NCBI GenBank assembly: GCA_020721585.1
Contig: DYMK01000001.1
Location: 186,001-250,000 of the forward strand
Direction: 5' to 3'
Length of the DNA: 64,000 nucleotides
From: Sulfuricurvum sp.
Lineage (GTDB): Bacteria > Campylobacterota > Campylobacteria > Campylobacterales > Sulfurimonadaceae
The notes under the pieces are model-generated. The model saw only the letters and a program-made list of their open reading frames with translations. It searched no databases and had not been told where the DNA came from. Shown here piece after piece: positions 1 to 10,040 of this stretch. The first letter of the stretch is position 1. Each line of letters opens with the position of its first letter. The translations under genes and the position numbers were made by a program.

Positions 1-74
1 GTGGTTCAATCAACACCATTAAACTTCTTGGTTCTGATGAGATGACTGCCTTTAATGCCCCCTACCATCTATGA
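1..74 (+). CDS. C-terminal end of an unidentified protein (partial)
   Basis: An open frame enters from the left edge and stops with TGA at 72-74. Only about 23 residues are visible, ending in NAPYHL. That is too little to assign a family. The stop overlaps the ATG of the next gene in an ATGA arrangement (71-74), which suggests translational coupling with the ATPase that follows. No stop codon interrupts the frame from base 3 onward. The function cannot be told from this fragment. Confidence 0.5.
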   Translation, partial: GSINTIKLLGSDEMTAFNAPYHL

Positions 75-1135
75 CTACGTTACTCGAAGAGTATTATCGC
101 TACGACGTAACCACCCCTTTTTTTAGTCAGCGTAAAACGTCTCTCCCTTCAGAGAGCCTCTGGCTCCAAGGAATCACCCAATCGGGGAAAACGACCCTTA
201 TCAAACACACCCTCTTAGCCCATAAAAAATCGACCTACTTGTATCTGGATTGTCGTGATCTTCGCCTCGACATCGACGAACTCAATCGTAAACTTGAACC
301 TTTTTGCCATGACAATGGGATTAAAAGGGTTGCTTTGGATAATTATCGTCCCGACATTACCCTCTTTGACCTAGAGCAATGGATCCTCTCCGGTGAAATG
401 CCCAATCCTACCCCCTTTAAAACCATCCCCCTTAATCTTTTGGACTATGAAGAGTTCTTGGCGTTTGAATCCAAATACGACTCTACCGCACTGAACCATT
501 TTTTTCAATTAGGGGGGTTTCCCGCCCTCCATAAAATCCCCACAGAAAATCGGATCTTATACCTCCAAAAAGCCCTCTCCCAAAGCCTCAGTGACATTGA
601 ACGCTCCTTGCTCATCCAAGTGGCAAAAATGGTTTCCCAAAAAGTCTCCGCCTTTACCCTCTATGAGCGACTGCGCCATGAACGTAAAATCTCCAAAGAC
701 AAACTCTACCTTAACTTCCAATCGTTGCTGGATAAACGGTATTTGTATGGGTGTGAAAAATTCAATTACCCCAGTGCCATCAAAAAACTCTATGTGTGCG
801 ACATCACCATTAAGCAAGCCTTCGTCCTCCAAAAACATTTTGGGCGTATCTTTGAAAATTTGGTTTTTTTGGAATTGGTCAAACATAACATTGCGTGCTA
901 TTATGAGGAAGGGATTGATTTTTATCTCCCTGATCGACACCAAATTGTCTTGGCGTCCCCCTTTGCCAATGAACACGCGTTGTTTAAAAAAGTTGAAGCC
1001 TTAGAGGAGTTTATTGTCACCTATCAAGTACATCAGGTGATTGTGGTGACCATGAATTTGGAAAACACCCTTGCCCACCCCATCGCGACCATTGAGCTGA
1101 TACCTTTTTCCCAATGGGCGTTGGGGGAGGAGTGA
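71..1135 (+). CDS. AAA_14/DUF4143-type ATP-binding protein
   Basis: A 354-residue P-loop ATPase. A Walker A motif GITQSGKT is visible at residues 34-41. Further on are LxxYEEFLAF and LGGFPAL near residues 130-160. The C-terminal half has FGRIFENLVFLEL, the conserved segment of DUF4143 proteins. The order AAA_14 then DUF4143 is a common but poorly understood family of bacterial and archaeal ATPases; no substrate is known and none is inferred here. The protein is somewhat shorter than many members (about 380-450 residues). The ATG overlaps the upstream stop, so it is probably the last gene of an operon that begins outside the window. It converges on xseA with only 34 bp between them. Confidence 0.8.
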   Translation: MTTLLEEYYRYDVTTPFFSQRKTSLPSESLWLQGITQSGKTTLIKHTLLAHKKSTYLYLDCRDLRLDIDELNRKLEPFCHDNGIKRVALDNYRPDITLFDLEQWILSGEMPNPTPFKTIPLNLLDYEEFLAFESKYDSTALNHFFQLGGFPALHKIPTENRILYLQKALSQSLSDIERSLLIQVAKMVSQKVSAFTLYERLRHERKISKDKLYLNFQSLLDKRYLYGCEKFNYPSAIKKLYVCDITIKQAFVLQKHFGRIFENLVFLELVKHNIACYYEEGIDFYLPDRHQIVLASPFANEHALFKKVEALEEFIVTYQVHQVIVVTMNLENTLAHPIATIELIPFSQWALGEE

Positions 1136-1169
1136 TTTTTTTTTAAATTCGCCAATAGAAGTAATACGT

Positions 1170-2435
1170 TTAGGGGACTACACCCATAATCGCTATCTCC
1201 ACCACTTGGGCTTGTACACTCCGTTTATCGTTCATCGCCTCAAAGCGATCCCCAACACGCAGCGTATCCAAATCGATCACTTTTCCCTCACAGGTGATTT
1301 GAGCAAAGCCGCTTTTGTTTTTATGGCGTGGATGGTTGGCATCCAATCCTTGGGTGAGTTGCGTGATCATAAACTTTTTTTGATGGAGTGTTGATTGAAT
1401 GCTCTGCGTTAGCCGCTCCATCAACGGAGTAATCTCCCTTCGGCTTTGGTCTACGCGTTGTGTCATCTGTCGGTTCAAACGTTCCCGCAACTCTTTGACC
1501 AGCGCATGCTGAACTGCCAAACGGTGTTCTACCCCGTGATGGCTAAACGCCTCTTGCATGCTCGTAAGCTGTTCGTGTTTGCGCTCCAGTCGTTGCAAGA
1601 TCATTCCATAAGCACGATGTTCCATCTCATCGATGTTTTGCAATAGCTCATGGTGATCGGGGAGGAGCATCTGCATCGCAGCACTGGGGGTGGGGGCGCG
1701 CATATCGGCGACATAGTCACTGATAACCCAGTCGATCTCATGCCCTACCGCTGAGACCGTTGGAGTTTTCATCGCATACAGCGCATCGGCAACAATCGCT
1801 TCATTAAACGCCCACAAATCTTCGATGCTTCCACCCCCACGACCCACAACGACCGCATCGGCATGGAGGGTATCGGCGTAACGTAATGCCCTGGCGATTT
1901 GCCCCCCTGCCCGTTCCCCTTGCACCAACACATCGATTACGATGAGGCCAACCAACGGCCATCGTTGCGTTGCGACCCGTTGCATATCCTGCAGTGCCGC
2001 TCCTGTGGCGGAGGTGACCAGTACGATTTTTTGGGGAAATTTGGGGAACGCTTTTTTGCGGGTGAGGTCAAAATAGCCTTGGGCTTGGAGTTTTTGTTTG
2101 AGTTGTTCGTACGCAACTGCCAATGCCCCCGCACCGTAAGGCTCGGCACTAAAAACATTGATTTGATACTCGCCACGCGGTTTGTACAGGGACAACGCCC
2201 CATGCAAAACGATGTGCGATCCCTCTTGGAGGGAAAATTTTAGTCGTGCGGCATTGCCTTTGAACATCACACATTTGATGGCAGAATCGTTGTCTTTGAG
2301 GGTAAAATAGATATGACCACTGCCGTGTTTGGTGACACGAGAGAGTTCCCCCTCCACGCTGACAAACTCAAACGTCGTCTCCAATAGGGTCTTGATTTGT
2401 TCATTTAACCCCGAAACGCTCAGTGAAATCGCCAT
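1170..2435 (-). CDS. xseA: Exodeoxyribonuclease VII large subunit
   Basis: A 421-residue XseA homologue. The N-terminus (SVSGLNEQIK, then FVSVEGELS and GHIYFTLKD) is the OB-fold nucleic-acid-binding domain. The central region has LVTSATGAALQDM, VGRGGGSIEDLWAFN and SAVGHEIDWVISDYVADMRAPTPSAA, which are catalytic-core signatures. A long charged helical segment and a short C-terminal tail complete it. With the small subunit XseB it degrades single-stranded DNA to oligonucleotides in the cytoplasm; no xseB is seen in this window. It is the last gene of the minus-strand cluster, 5 bp after ubiE, and runs convergently toward the ATPase gene. Family length is usual (about 400-450). Confidence 0.95.
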   Translation of the reverse strand: MAISLSVSGLNEQIKTLLETTFEFVSVEGELSRVTKHGSGHIYFTLKDNDSAIKCVMFKGNAARLKFSLQEGSHIVLHGALSLYKPRGEYQINVFSAEPYGAGALAVAYEQLKQKLQAQGYFDLTRKKAFPKFPQKIVLVTSATGAALQDMQRVATQRWPLVGLIVIDVLVQGERAGGQIARALRYADTLHADAVVVGRGGGSIEDLWAFNEAIVADALYAMKTPTVSAVGHEIDWVISDYVADMRAPTPSAAMQMLLPDHHELLQNIDEMEHRAYGMILQRLERKHEQLTSMQEAFSHHGVEHRLAVQHALVKELRERLNRQMTQRVDQSRREITPLMERLTQSIQSTLHQKKFMITQLTQGLDANHPRHKNKSGFAQITCEGKVIDLDTLRVGDRFEAMNDKRSVQAQVVEIAIMGVVP

Positions 2436-2440
2436 AAAGG

Positions 2441-3151
2441 TTACTTTTTACGGGCAATCATCAAGGTCGAAATGTCCATCGAAAAACTTTGGGTGTACAG
2501 CATCTCAAATCCTGCTGCTTCAAGTTCCGCTCTCATTTTGGCGACCGTCAAAAATCCTTCGATGGAATCGGGCAAATAACGGTACGCTTCGTAGTTGTTG
2601 GAGATCATTCCTCCAATACGGGGGAGGACGTTGTTCATGTACCAATCCCGAATTTTGCCTAAAGGGGAGGGATTTTCGTTTTTCATAAATTCAAGGATAA
2701 CGACCAATCCTCCCGTTTTTAAGACACGGTGAAACTCGCCCAGTGCCGCTTGACGCTCCATGACATTCCGAATACCGTACGAAATACTCACAATATCGGC
2801 ACTATCCGCACCTTGGGGAAGCTCTGTAGCGGGGGCAATGTGAAATGAGAGATGGGGGAATTTTTCTCTCCCCACACTCACCATCCCCTCAGAGGGGTCA
2901 ACCCCCACGATGTTTTCTACGGTAACGCCGTTTTCGTGGGCTACGCGTCCCCAATACCCCATCATATCGCCCGTGCCGCACGCCACATCGACAATAGAGA
3001 GGGATTGACCTTTGGGACAGTACCCAAACGCCAAATTACACGCTTTTTTGCGCCAAATGGTATCCACCCCCATACTCAAAACACGGTTGGCACGGTCGTA
3101 GGTGGGTGCAATATCATTAAACATGGAGACAATTTTTTCTTGTTTGGTCAT
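2441..3151 (-). CDS. ubiE: Demethylmenaquinone/ubiquinone C-methyltransferase
   Basis: A class I SAM-dependent methyltransferase of 236 residues. MFNDIAPTYDRANRVLSMG is the family N-terminal signature. VDVACGTGDM is the SAM-binding motif I, and SISYGIRNV and LKTGGLVVILEF are later UbiE/MenG motifs. It methylates demethylmenaquinone in quinone synthesis; in Campylobacterota the quinone is menaquinone, so the MenG role is likely. An ATG two codons further upstream (3157) is possible. However, the Shine-Dalgarno GAGGA lies about 6 nt before the ATG at 3151 and directly abuts the upstream one. The ATG at 3151 also gives an ATGA overlap with the ribD stop. Confidence 0.93.
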   Translation of the reverse strand: MTKQEKIVSMFNDIAPTYDRANRVLSMGVDTIWRKKACNLAFGYCPKGQSLSIVDVACGTGDMMGYWGRVAHENGVTVENIVGVDPSEGMVSVGREKFPHLSFHIAPATELPQGADSADIVSISYGIRNVMERQAALGEFHRVLKTGGLVVILEFMKNENPSPLGKIRDWYMNNVLPRIGGMISNNYEAYRYLPDSIEGFLTVAKMRAELEAAGFEMLYTQSFSMDISTLMIARKK

Positions 3152-4167
3152 AAACATTCCTCATTTTTTCTCATCCACAGGAGAATCGTATCGCCGATTT
3201 TAGCGTGCAGTACCTCAAATTTCTCTGTAATGTTCCCCATTGTCACACAACCGCCCCCAAGGGTAGGGGCAAGGTAACACGCATACCAGTCACACCACGC
3301 ACCCGTTGCTTCAAGCATACCCGCTCCCCCCTCAATCATCACCAACGAATACTCAGTGATTTTTTCCAACGAGGAGCGAATAAAGACCTTTCGATTGGGG
3401 ACATGAAATAAAGGGATGGTACGATCAAAATCATCGTGATGGGAATAAATCATAATATCAGGGGCTTTTCCCCCGACCAAACGGGCATCCAGTACAGGGC
3501 GATCGGTTCGCACCGTATTGCCCCCAATGACCATTAAATCACATCGATCCCGCAACGCATGGACATGCTTACGGGCTTTGAGAGAGCTGATGATCCCCCC
3601 ATCGATGGTTCCATCCAGACGTTGCGCCCATTTAAAAAAAACAAACGGTTTGGTTTGCCACTGTAAAAAGGGGGCTAAGAGGTGTTGACCCTCCGCTTCT
3701 AAAATGCCAAAAGTACACGCAATCCCCGCTTCGTGGAGGAGCGTTGCCCCATGGGAGGCGATGGGGTTGGGGTCTTTGACACTGATAAAAAGGTGTTTGA
3801 TCCCCAAATCGCGGATGAGTAAGGCGCACGAGGGGGTTTTACCGTGATGGGAACACGGCTCTAGGGTCACTGCCATCCAAACGGTATGAAAAAGACCGCG
3901 ATGATGGGTACGAAGATAGTCATGAATGTGATGGGAATCGTCTGAATGGGCAATCGTATCATCGCCACTTAAACGCGTATAGGCATCCCGAAGGGCGTAC
4001 ACTTCGGCGTGCGGTCCACCGGCACGCTTGTGTACCCCAATGGAGAGAACCGTCCCCTCCAAAGAGAGACAAACCGCTCCCACAGCGGGATTAGGAAAGG
4101 TAAGAAGTTGATATTCCCATGCCGCAGTGAGGGCAAGGTGCATTGCATGAGAGGGATGGGTCACCAC
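3148..4167 (-). CDS. ribD: Bifunctional riboflavin biosynthesis deaminase/reductase
   Basis: A 339-residue RibD. The N-terminal cytidine-deaminase-like domain shows the zinc motifs HAEVYAL and TLEPCSHHGKTPSC, and the early segment FPNPAVGAV. The C-terminal reductase domain has FFKWAQRLDGTI, LVIGGNTVRTDRP and EGGAGMLEA, in the RibG_C pattern. It performs the deamination and the NADPH-dependent side-chain reduction of the pyrimidine intermediate in riboflavin synthesis. The start is uncertain. The frame opens with two GTG codons at 4167 and 4164 (the latter in a GTGA overlap with the rimP stop), and an ATG occurs eight residues later; none has a clear Shine-Dalgarno. Translation coupled to rimP is likely. 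Confidence 0.93.
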   Translation of the reverse strand: MVTHPSHAMHLALTAAWEYQLLTFPNPAVGAVCLSLEGTVLSIGVHKRAGGPHAEVYALRDAYTRLSGDDTIAHSDDSHHIHDYLRTHHRGLFHTVWMAVTLEPCSHHGKTPSCALLIRDLGIKHLFISVKDPNPIASHGATLLHEAGIACTFGILEAEGQHLLAPFLQWQTKPFVFFKWAQRLDGTIDGGIISSLKARKHVHALRDRCDLMVIGGNTVRTDRPVLDARLVGGKAPDIMIYSHHDDFDRTIPLFHVPNRKVFIRSSLEKITEYSLVMIEGGAGMLEATGAWCDWYACYLAPTLGGGCVTMGNITEKFEVLHAKIGDTILLWMRKNEECL

Positions 4168-4592
4168 TGAAAGTAGGTTTTTGCCTTGCTGATTGAGCGG
4201 AAAGAGATTTTTTGTTCCCCCTGATCGTCGGTTAAAAGAGTGATCTCTTCCCCCACAACCTCAAAGATTTCACCCTCGAATTTCTCTTTGCTAATGAGGT
4301 TAATAAGGGCTTTTTCCCCTACGGATTGCTTAAAATGGTCTAAGGTTTTTAAGCGTCGCTCAATCCCTGGAGAACTTACCTCTAAGCGGTATTCACCACT
4401 CATAGGGGGAGTTACGTCCAACAAAGGGTTGATCAAATGGGTCACTTGGGTGCATTGATCTAAGGTCACGCCCCCTCTGGCAGTGATGCTGACGCGATAA
4501 ATGGTATTTTCATTTTCATTCAAAATTTGGGTATCGTACAAAGCAAGCCCGATGGATTCAACTATTTTTTTAATATCACTCTCAAGACTCAT
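4161..4592 (-). CDS. rimP: Ribosome maturation factor RimP
   Basis: About 143 residues, beginning [15 protein letters not shown]. The segments TQVTHLINPLLD and YRLEVSSPGIERRL match the RimP N-terminal domain, and the C-terminal half is an SH3-like beta domain. It assists 30S subunit maturation. A longer open frame reaches 4631, but AAGGAG lies just upstream of the ATG at 4590-4592, so this start is preferred. It overlaps the 3' end of rbfA by 11 bp. The infB-rbfA-rimP order is the phylum's usual translation cluster. Confidence 0.92.
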   Translation of the reverse strand: MSLESDIKKIVESIGLALYDTQILNENENTIYRVSITARGGVTLDQCTQVTHLINPLLDVTPPMSGEYRLEVSSPGIERRLKTLDHFKQSVGEKALINLISKEKFEGEIFEVVGEEITLLTDDQGEQKISFRSISKAKTYFQW

Positions 4593-4947
4593 CTTTTTTC
4601 TCCTTAGCAATTTTGGCAAACAATGCTTCAATGTTTTTACTACGCTCTAACACATCATCAAAGACAAACGTAAGACGGGGACTTCTAAACCACCCTTGAT
4701 CTTTCATACAATGCTCTTCAATAATAGGACGGGCTTTTTCTAAGAGTTTCAAAAACGTGCTACGCTCTTGAGGGGTGTAATCGTTAGGATCCAAATAAAC
4801 CTTCGCATCACTGCGCCCTTTGGAACACTGCACATCAATCACATCCACCTCGCGAACGCGTGCGTCGGAGAGTTGCGAAATTGCCTCAGGAATTAACTCC
4901 TTGAGGATCGATTCGGTTCGTTTTATTTTAATTTGCGCCGGCGTCAC
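4582..4947 (-). CDS. rbfA: 30S ribosome-binding factor A
   Basis: A 121-residue protein with the RbfA KH-like fold pattern: [43 protein letters not shown], and [27 protein letters not shown] near the C-terminus. It binds the 30S subunit and helps 16S rRNA 5'-end maturation. The start codon is GTG at 4945-4947, overlapping the infB stop in a GTGA arrangement, which argues for translational coupling. It is followed by rimP with an 11-bp overlap. Confidence 0.93.
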   Translation of the reverse strand: MTPAQIKIKRTESILKELIPEAISQLSDARVREVDVIDVQCSKGRSDAKVYLDPNDYTPQERSTFLKLLEKARPIIEEHCMKDQGWFRSPRLTFVFDDVLERSKNIEALFAKIAKEKKDES

Positions 4948-7493
4948 AGGGTTACTTTGGTCTCAATTTTTTTGAAGGTTTCGATTACGTCACCTACTTT
5001 AACATCGGTATAGCCATTGAGAACGACACCACAGTCAAACCCTTTGGTAACCTCTTTGACATCGTCTTTGAAGCGGCGTAATGAGGTCAAATCACCCTCA
5101 TGGATAACGACACCCTCACGGATTACGCGCACCATTCCACCGCGCACCAATTTACCATCAACCACGACACATCCTGCAATGGTTCCGCCACCTTTTGGCA
5201 TTGGGAACGTATCACGCACTTCGGCTTGTCCGGTATTTTCTTCACGGAACTGCGGTGCCATCATACCACCCAACAACAATTTAACATCGTCAATCAATTG
5301 GTAAATGATAGAGTAGGTTTTGATCTCTACCCCCATTTGTTTTGCCATCGCATTCACATTACCCGTAGGACGGACATTGAACCCTAACAAGGCACAATTT
5401 TCACTGTTGTTGACCAAGGCAACGTCATTTTCGGTAATTCCACCAACGCCGCTGGAGATCACTTCCACCTTAACTTCTTCATTACGCAATTCAGCAAGGG
5501 CCGATTTAATCGCTTCAAGCGATCCATGAACGTCGGTTTTAAGCACCACTTTAAGGGCTTTGATACGACCCTCCGCAATCAACGAGGTCAAATCATCAAA
5601 CGAAGCTTTGGTACTCAACGAAAGTTCACGATGACGATCATAATCAGCTCGTTTTTGCGCCACTTCACGCGCTTCACGATCACTTTCCATGACCATCATC
5701 ACTTCCCCTGAGGGAGGAACATCACTTAGCCCTACCACCACAGCGGTTTGGCTAGGCCCAATCTCTCGAAGCTGTGCTTTACGGTCATTGATCAAAGCAC
5801 GCACCCGTCCATAAGCCCCACCGCACACGATGTTATCCCCAATACGTAAGGTTCCATTTTGAACGATAACGGTCGCAACCGGTCCACGCCCTTTTTCAAG
5901 GGTACTTTCCACAACGACCGCTTTTGCCATAACGTCAGGATTAGCGGTGAGTTCCATCACTTCCGATTGGAGTAAAATCGCTTCTAAAAGCTCATCAATG
6001 CCGGTCATTGCCTTGGCAGAAACCGCAACAAACTCAACATCTCCGCCCCACTCGGTAGGGTTAAGACCCAATTCCGCCATTTGTGCTTTGACCAAATCGG
6101 GATTGGCACCGGGTTTGTCCATTTTGTTCACCGCAACGATAACGGGAACTTTCGCCTCTTTGGCGTGTTTGACCGATTCACGGGTTTGCGGTTTCACCCC
6201 ATCATCCGCTGCCACAACGATAACAATAATATCGGTCAGTTGCGCCCCACGGGAACGCATCGCACTAAAGGCTTCGTGTCCCGGAGTATCCAAGAAGGTA
6301 ATTAATTTCCCTTTTTGTTCGACTGAATAGGCACCGATATGCTGGGTAATTCCCCCCGCTTCACCGTGGGCTACTTTGGCATTACGGATTGCATCGAGCA
6401 AAGAGGTTTTACCATGGTCAACATGTCCCATGATGGTAATAACCGGAGGACGTTCTACCGATCCAACACTGTCTTCATGCTCTTCATCATAAGCGGCTTC
6501 GAGATTAAAGGCATCTTTGGGATCAATTGTCGTTACCTCTACTCCAAATTCACTGGCTAAAATTTCGATTTCGTCTTTGCCAAGGAAGTCATTTTTGGTC
6601 ACCATCATCCCCAGATCAAAAAGGACTTTGATAACGGCGGAGATACTTTGTCCCACTTTTTCGGCAAATTCATAGACACGGACATCTTCAGCGATTTCGA
6701 CGTGGGTAATGACTTCGTCTTCTTTGGCATCTTTGGTGTATTTTTTACGGGATTCACGCGAGACTTGACGCGTTTTACCCCGATTGGAACCCTGTTTTTT
6801 CCCACCGTTACGACCGATAGGTTTTTTCTCTTTGGGTTTTTGCTCCTCTTCGGGAGGTAATTTTGCGTGCAAATCACCAAAATCCAAAAGAACAACTTGC
6901 TCATCTTCATAATCCATGGAGATTTCTGACATTCCTCCACCGAAGATGTCCAAACGAACCCCTTGGTCTTTTTTACTGACGGGGGCATTGCTTTGATTAC
7001 GTCTTGCTTTTTTCGCTTCCAACTCACGTTGTACTTCAGCACTGACTTTTCCATATTGGGAAACATTGACCGATTCATTGCGTATAGGAGCCGTCACAAC
7101 CTCAACGGGACGCGCTTTTTTGACAATACGCAATCCTGAAGGCTTAGGAACGACCACCGCTACGGGGACAAAAACCTCTTCTATTACAGGCGTTTCTACC
7201 ACAGTAGCCTTGGGAGGGGTGCTAATAGGTGATTCTACGGCAATAACATTCTCTTTCACGGCAGGGGAGACTTCAACAACAGCAGAGGGTGCAGGGGTTG
7301 AGACTTTAGCAGCACCGGTTTCATGGGCTACACCACCCATAATGTAGTTCATAATTTTTTCGGCTTCTTCCATTGATACGGTGCTAGAGGCGGTTTTTAC
7401 ATTCAATCCCATAATGGCTGCTTTATCAACAACCTCTTTTGAATTGATCCCAAGTTCCTTGGCTATTTCATGAACTCTTACTTTATCCATCAT
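4944..7493 (-). CDS. infB: Translation initiation factor IF-2
   Basis: An 849-residue IF-2. It opens with an IF2_N helix-rich domain ([19 protein letters not shown]), followed by a low-complexity Val/Pro/Lys-rich linker to about residue 250. A second IF2_N-like segment precedes the GTPase domain. The G motifs are [12 protein letters not shown] (G1), TPGHEAF (G3) and VNKMDKPG (G4). Domains II-IV with the initiator-tRNA-binding C-terminus follow. It delivers fMet-tRNA to the 30S complex. Two ATGs are adjacent at the start; AAGGAG is about 10 nt before the first. It overlaps the end of ylxR by 11 bp. Confidence 0.97.
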   Translation of the reverse strand: MMDKVRVHEIAKELGINSKEVVDKAAIMGLNVKTASSTVSMEEAEKIMNYIMGGVAHETGAAKVSTPAPSAVVEVSPAVKENVIAVESPISTPPKATVVETPVIEEVFVPVAVVVPKPSGLRIVKKARPVEVVTAPIRNESVNVSQYGKVSAEVQRELEAKKARRNQSNAPVSKKDQGVRLDIFGGGMSEISMDYEDEQVVLLDFGDLHAKLPPEEEQKPKEKKPIGRNGGKKQGSNRGKTRQVSRESRKKYTKDAKEDEVITHVEIAEDVRVYEFAEKVGQSISAVIKVLFDLGMMVTKNDFLGKDEIEILASEFGVEVTTIDPKDAFNLEAAYDEEHEDSVGSVERPPVITIMGHVDHGKTSLLDAIRNAKVAHGEAGGITQHIGAYSVEQKGKLITFLDTPGHEAFSAMRSRGAQLTDIIVIVVAADDGVKPQTRESVKHAKEAKVPVIVAVNKMDKPGANPDLVKAQMAELGLNPTEWGGDVEFVAVSAKAMTGIDELLEAILLQSEVMELTANPDVMAKAVVVESTLEKGRGPVATVIVQNGTLRIGDNIVCGGAYGRVRALINDRKAQLREIGPSQTAVVVGLSDVPPSGEVMMVMESDREAREVAQKRADYDRHRELSLSTKASFDDLTSLIAEGRIKALKVVLKTDVHGSLEAIKSALAELRNEEVKVEVISSGVGGITENDVALVNNSENCALLGFNVRPTGNVNAMAKQMGVEIKTYSIIYQLIDDVKLLLGGMMAPQFREENTGQAEVRDTFPMPKGGGTIAGCVVVDGKLVRGGMVRVIREGVVIHEGDLTSLRRFKDDVKEVTKGFDCGVVLNGYTDVKVGDVIETFKKIETKVTL

Positions 7494-7737
7494 TAACGAC
7501 GATCTCCTTTAAACGATTCGCGAGCATTACAGGGGTATTGCTCTTGCAGTGGCGGGCAAGTTGCCCCGAAGTTTTTTTATGATCCACACACGAAGGGCAG
7601 ACATAGAAACTTCGCCCCATCCCGTTATACCGCTCTAACTTAGTTTCACGACACTGAAGTCGAAATAACATCGATTGCTCGAAGCGTCCACGACAGACAA
7701 TGCACATACGCACGGGATGACTACTATTTTGCGCCAT
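7483..7737 (-). CDS. YlxR family (DUF448) protein
   Basis: An 84-residue basic protein with the YlxR signature: [12 protein letters not shown] near the start, then [12 protein letters not shown]. Four cysteines (two CxxC pairs) could bind a metal, although this is not shown for the family. YlxR proteins are RNA-binding or nucleoid-associated regulators found beside infB in most bacteria. Here the gene overlaps the infB start by 11 bp and lies 21 bp after thrB, which fits translation coupling. Confidence 0.88.
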   Translation of the reverse strand: MAQNSSHPVRMCIVCRGRFEQSMLFRLQCRETKLERYNGMGRSFYVCPSCVDHKKTSGQLARHCKSNTPVMLANRLKEIVVNDG

Positions 7738-7758
7738 TATATCGAATTCTTCCTTTGT

Positions 7759-8640
7759 TTATCGTTCAACGACCAACCCATCATTATCGAAATTTAAAAT
7801 CTTCACGTCAAAATCGGGAAAAGCACCAATAAATTTATCGCTTAGCGATTGGGCATCTTGGTCATACACCATATTAAAAAACGTCGATCCGCTCCCCGAT
7901 AACGTCGACATCAATGCCCCGTTTTCGTAAGCAATTCGTTGAATATCAAACAACTCCGGCAACATTTTCATCCGCACACGTTGATGGAAACGGTCTTGCG
8001 TCGCCAAACGCAACATCTCCCAATCTTCATTAAAAAAAGCACCCACGGTCACTGCGGTATGGGAGAGGTTAAAAACGGCGTTCTCTTTGCTGTACGATTT
8101 GGGCAGTGTTAAGCGTGACTTTGCCGTAGAGATGGGTTTATTGGGGATAACGACCACCGCTTTGAGATAATCGGGCATATGCTTTTGTTGGGAAAAAACT
8201 TTTTGTTTTTCGACCATTGCGGCATTAAATCCCCCCATCACGGCGGGAGTGATATTATCAGGATGGGTCTCATACACCAACGCATAATTAAGAATACGAC
8301 GTTTAGAGACTTTTACCCCTGCGGCTTCATGCGCGCAGCTAATGGCACTCACAATCACCGCCGAAGAACTGCCCAATCCACGGGACATGGGGATTTGATT
8401 GTAAAAGGTAAATTTAAAATTTTGACGTTTTTGGGTCAAACGACGGTAATGTTCATTAAAAATACTCACAAAAAGGTTATTCCCTTTGAGACGAGGGTTG
8501 TTCTCCCCTTCCCCTTTAATAGAGACGGTAAAAAATCTCGAAGGAATCAATTCAACACGATTGCGCAGATCAACGGCTAACCCCAAAGAATCAAATCCAG
8601 GCCCAAGATTAGCACTGGTGGCAGGTACACTTACGAACAC
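7759..8640 (-). CDS. thrB: Homoserine kinase
   Basis: A GHMP-family kinase of 293 residues. The N-terminal [18 protein letters not shown] is the ThrB signature. [16 protein letters not shown] is the GHMP ATP-binding loop. The C-terminal [11 protein letters not shown] is GHMP motif 3. It phosphorylates L-homoserine in threonine synthesis. The gene sits between tsaB-like and ylxR in the conserved Campylobacterota order lpxC-tsaB-thrB-ylxR-infB, 9 bp after its upstream neighbour, so it is likely cotranscribed with it. Confidence 0.95.
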   Translation of the reverse strand: MFVSVPATSANLGPGFDSLGLAVDLRNRVELIPSRFFTVSIKGEGENNPRLKGNNLFVSIFNEHYRRLTQKRQNFKFTFYNQIPMSRGLGSSSAVIVSAISCAHEAAGVKVSKRRILNYALVYETHPDNITPAVMGGFNAAMVEKQKVFSQQKHMPDYLKAVVVIPNKPISTAKSRLTLPKSYSKENAVFNLSHTAVTVGAFFNEDWEMLRLATQDRFHQRVRMKMLPELFDIQRIAYENGALMSTLSGSGSTFFNMVYDQDAQSLSDKFIGAFPDFDVKILNFDNDGLVVER

Positions 8641-8649
8641 TTTTTTTCC

Positions 8650-9105
8650 TTATCCAACGGCATCTATTCCATAATACGGAGTATTATCGCTTTTAAAATT
8701 TTGTTTATCTAAATGGGTGGGCAGTTCAAATCCCCTTAACATTGGCGCATCAAGGGGTGTGACTGAAATGGTGGAGCTATTTTTAACGAAATAGAGCTTT
8801 CCGTACGCTTTGATAGGGTGATTTTGGTTAAAAAAGAACCCATCTACGGCAAAAAGGGGGATTTTTTTGACCAAGCTGATGGTTTTCAAAAATAAATAGG
8901 TCACTTTAATCCCCATAAAACTTCCCGGACCATTGGCATAGACCAAGTGACGCAGGGGATACTTTATCAAAAGTTCTTCAAAAATACCCCCCAATGCATC
9001 CGAACCCATCTTCTCACTGGCAATGGCTTCCACCAACGCGCCTGATTCATCGTATACACCGACCAATACAGGACTCCCTAAGGCAATCACCACCACATCA
9101 TGCAT
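8650..9105 (-). CDS. tsaB: TsaB-like tRNA threonylcarbamoyladenosine protein (short form)
   Basis: A 151-residue divergent ASKHA-fold protein. [22 protein letters not shown] corresponds to the TsaB motif GPGSFTGlR, here with Met-Gly-Ile-Lys in place of Thr-Gly-Leu-Arg. It is shorter than E. coli TsaB (about 230 residues) and lacks most of the second half; short forms at this locus are common in the phylum. TsaB scaffolds TsaD in making t6A on ANN-decoding tRNAs. The gene overlaps the lpxC stop by 8 bp. The family assignment rests on one motif plus gene position. Confidence 0.72.
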   Translation of the reverse strand: MHDVVVIALGSPVLVGVYDESGALVEAIASEKMGSDALGGIFEELLIKYPLRHLVYANGPGSFMGIKVTYLFLKTISLVKKIPLFAVDGFFFNQNHPIKAYGKLYFVKNSSTISVTPLDAPMLRGFELPTHLDKQNFKSDNTPYYGIDAVG

Positions 9106-9985
9106 ACGCTTTTGCCATCACCTTGGATTCTGCCGTTGCCAATTCGATGACCTCATAATTGGCAGGATCTTTGAGCAACTTGACCGTCAATTTATGATTA
9201 AGGTCGTGACTCCCCGCAAACGCTTCGTAATTACCAATAAAGTTCATCCCAATGAGGGACATATCCCCAATCGCATCCAGAATTTTATGACGAACAAACT
9301 CATCGCTAAAGCGTAACCCTTCGGGATTGAGAACCCTTTTATCGTCTAACACCACCGCGTTTTCCAAACTTCCCCCCAACGCTAACCCTTTGGAGCGAAG
9401 GTACTGCACCTCATGGACAAACCCAAAAGTTCGGGCGCGGGCAATCTCTTTTTTGTAATTTTCTTTGGTAAATTTCAAACTGTAGCTTTGGCGATCAATC
9501 ACAGGGTGGGAAAATTTAATCGTAAAATCGTAATTAAGATCATTCGAGGGGGAGAGTTTGACGTATTTATCCCCCTCGCGAATCTCCACTTCTTTGGTGA
9601 TCCGCATCACTTTTTTGGGTGCATCCAGCTCCACAATCCCCGCTTCATCCAAAAGCATACAAAAACTCATAGACGAGCCATCCATCACAGGGACTTCATC
9701 GGCATCCACAATGACCCGAAGGTTATCGATCCCATAGGCATAAATGGCGGAGAGCATATGTTCGATGGTGGAGATGTTAACCCCCTCTTTGCCAATGACC
9801 GTTGCCATCTTGGTATCAACCACATTGGCAGGGGTTAAAGGGATCGAGACACCCGCATCGCTTCTAAAAAAGACAATGCCACTGTTGCTTTCCATGGGTT
9901 CAAGGGAGAGATGTACCGGCACCCCTTTATGGAGTCCGATTCCCACCAATTCGACTTTTTTACCAATTGTTGTTTGCCGTTTCAT
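9098..9985 (-). CDS. lpxC: UDP-3-O-acyl-N-acetylglucosamine deacetylase
   Basis: A 295-residue LpxC. TIEHMLSA carries the first zinc histidine and [15 protein letters not shown] follows. The second zinc-site region is [17 protein letters not shown]. Near the C-terminus [11 protein letters not shown] carries the catalytic histidine. It catalyses the committed step of lipid A synthesis in the cytoplasm. It is 55 bp downstream of the M23 peptidase gene and overlaps tsaB. All expected active-site residues are visible and the length is usual. Confidence 0.97.
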   Translation of the reverse strand: MKRQTTIGKKVELVGIGLHKGVPVHLSLEPMESNSGIVFFRSDAGVSIPLTPANVVDTKMATVIGKEGVNISTIEHMLSAIYAYGIDNLRVIVDADEVPVMDGSSMSFCMLLDEAGIVELDAPKKVMRITKEVEIREGDKYVKLSPSNDLNYDFTIKFSHPVIDRQSYSLKFTKENYKKEIARARTFGFVHEVQYLRSKGLALGGSLENAVVLDDKRVLNPEGLRFSDEFVRHKILDAIGDMSLIGMNFIGNYEAFAGSHDLNHKLTVKLLKDPANYEVIELATAESKVMAKAYA

Positions 9986-10040
9986 ACCCTTATCCCTCTA
10001 GCAATGCGCTTATCGTCTGTATTATAACCATTTTCAGGTA

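Noticed and set aside
4140-4200. FMN riboswitch before ribD
   Set aside because: ribD overlaps rimP and has no untranslated leader in which a riboswitch could sit.
4944-7493. Open frames on the + strand and the 157-residue minus-strand frame within infB
   Set aside because: Shadows of a well-conserved IF-2 gene; compositions are unlike real proteins.
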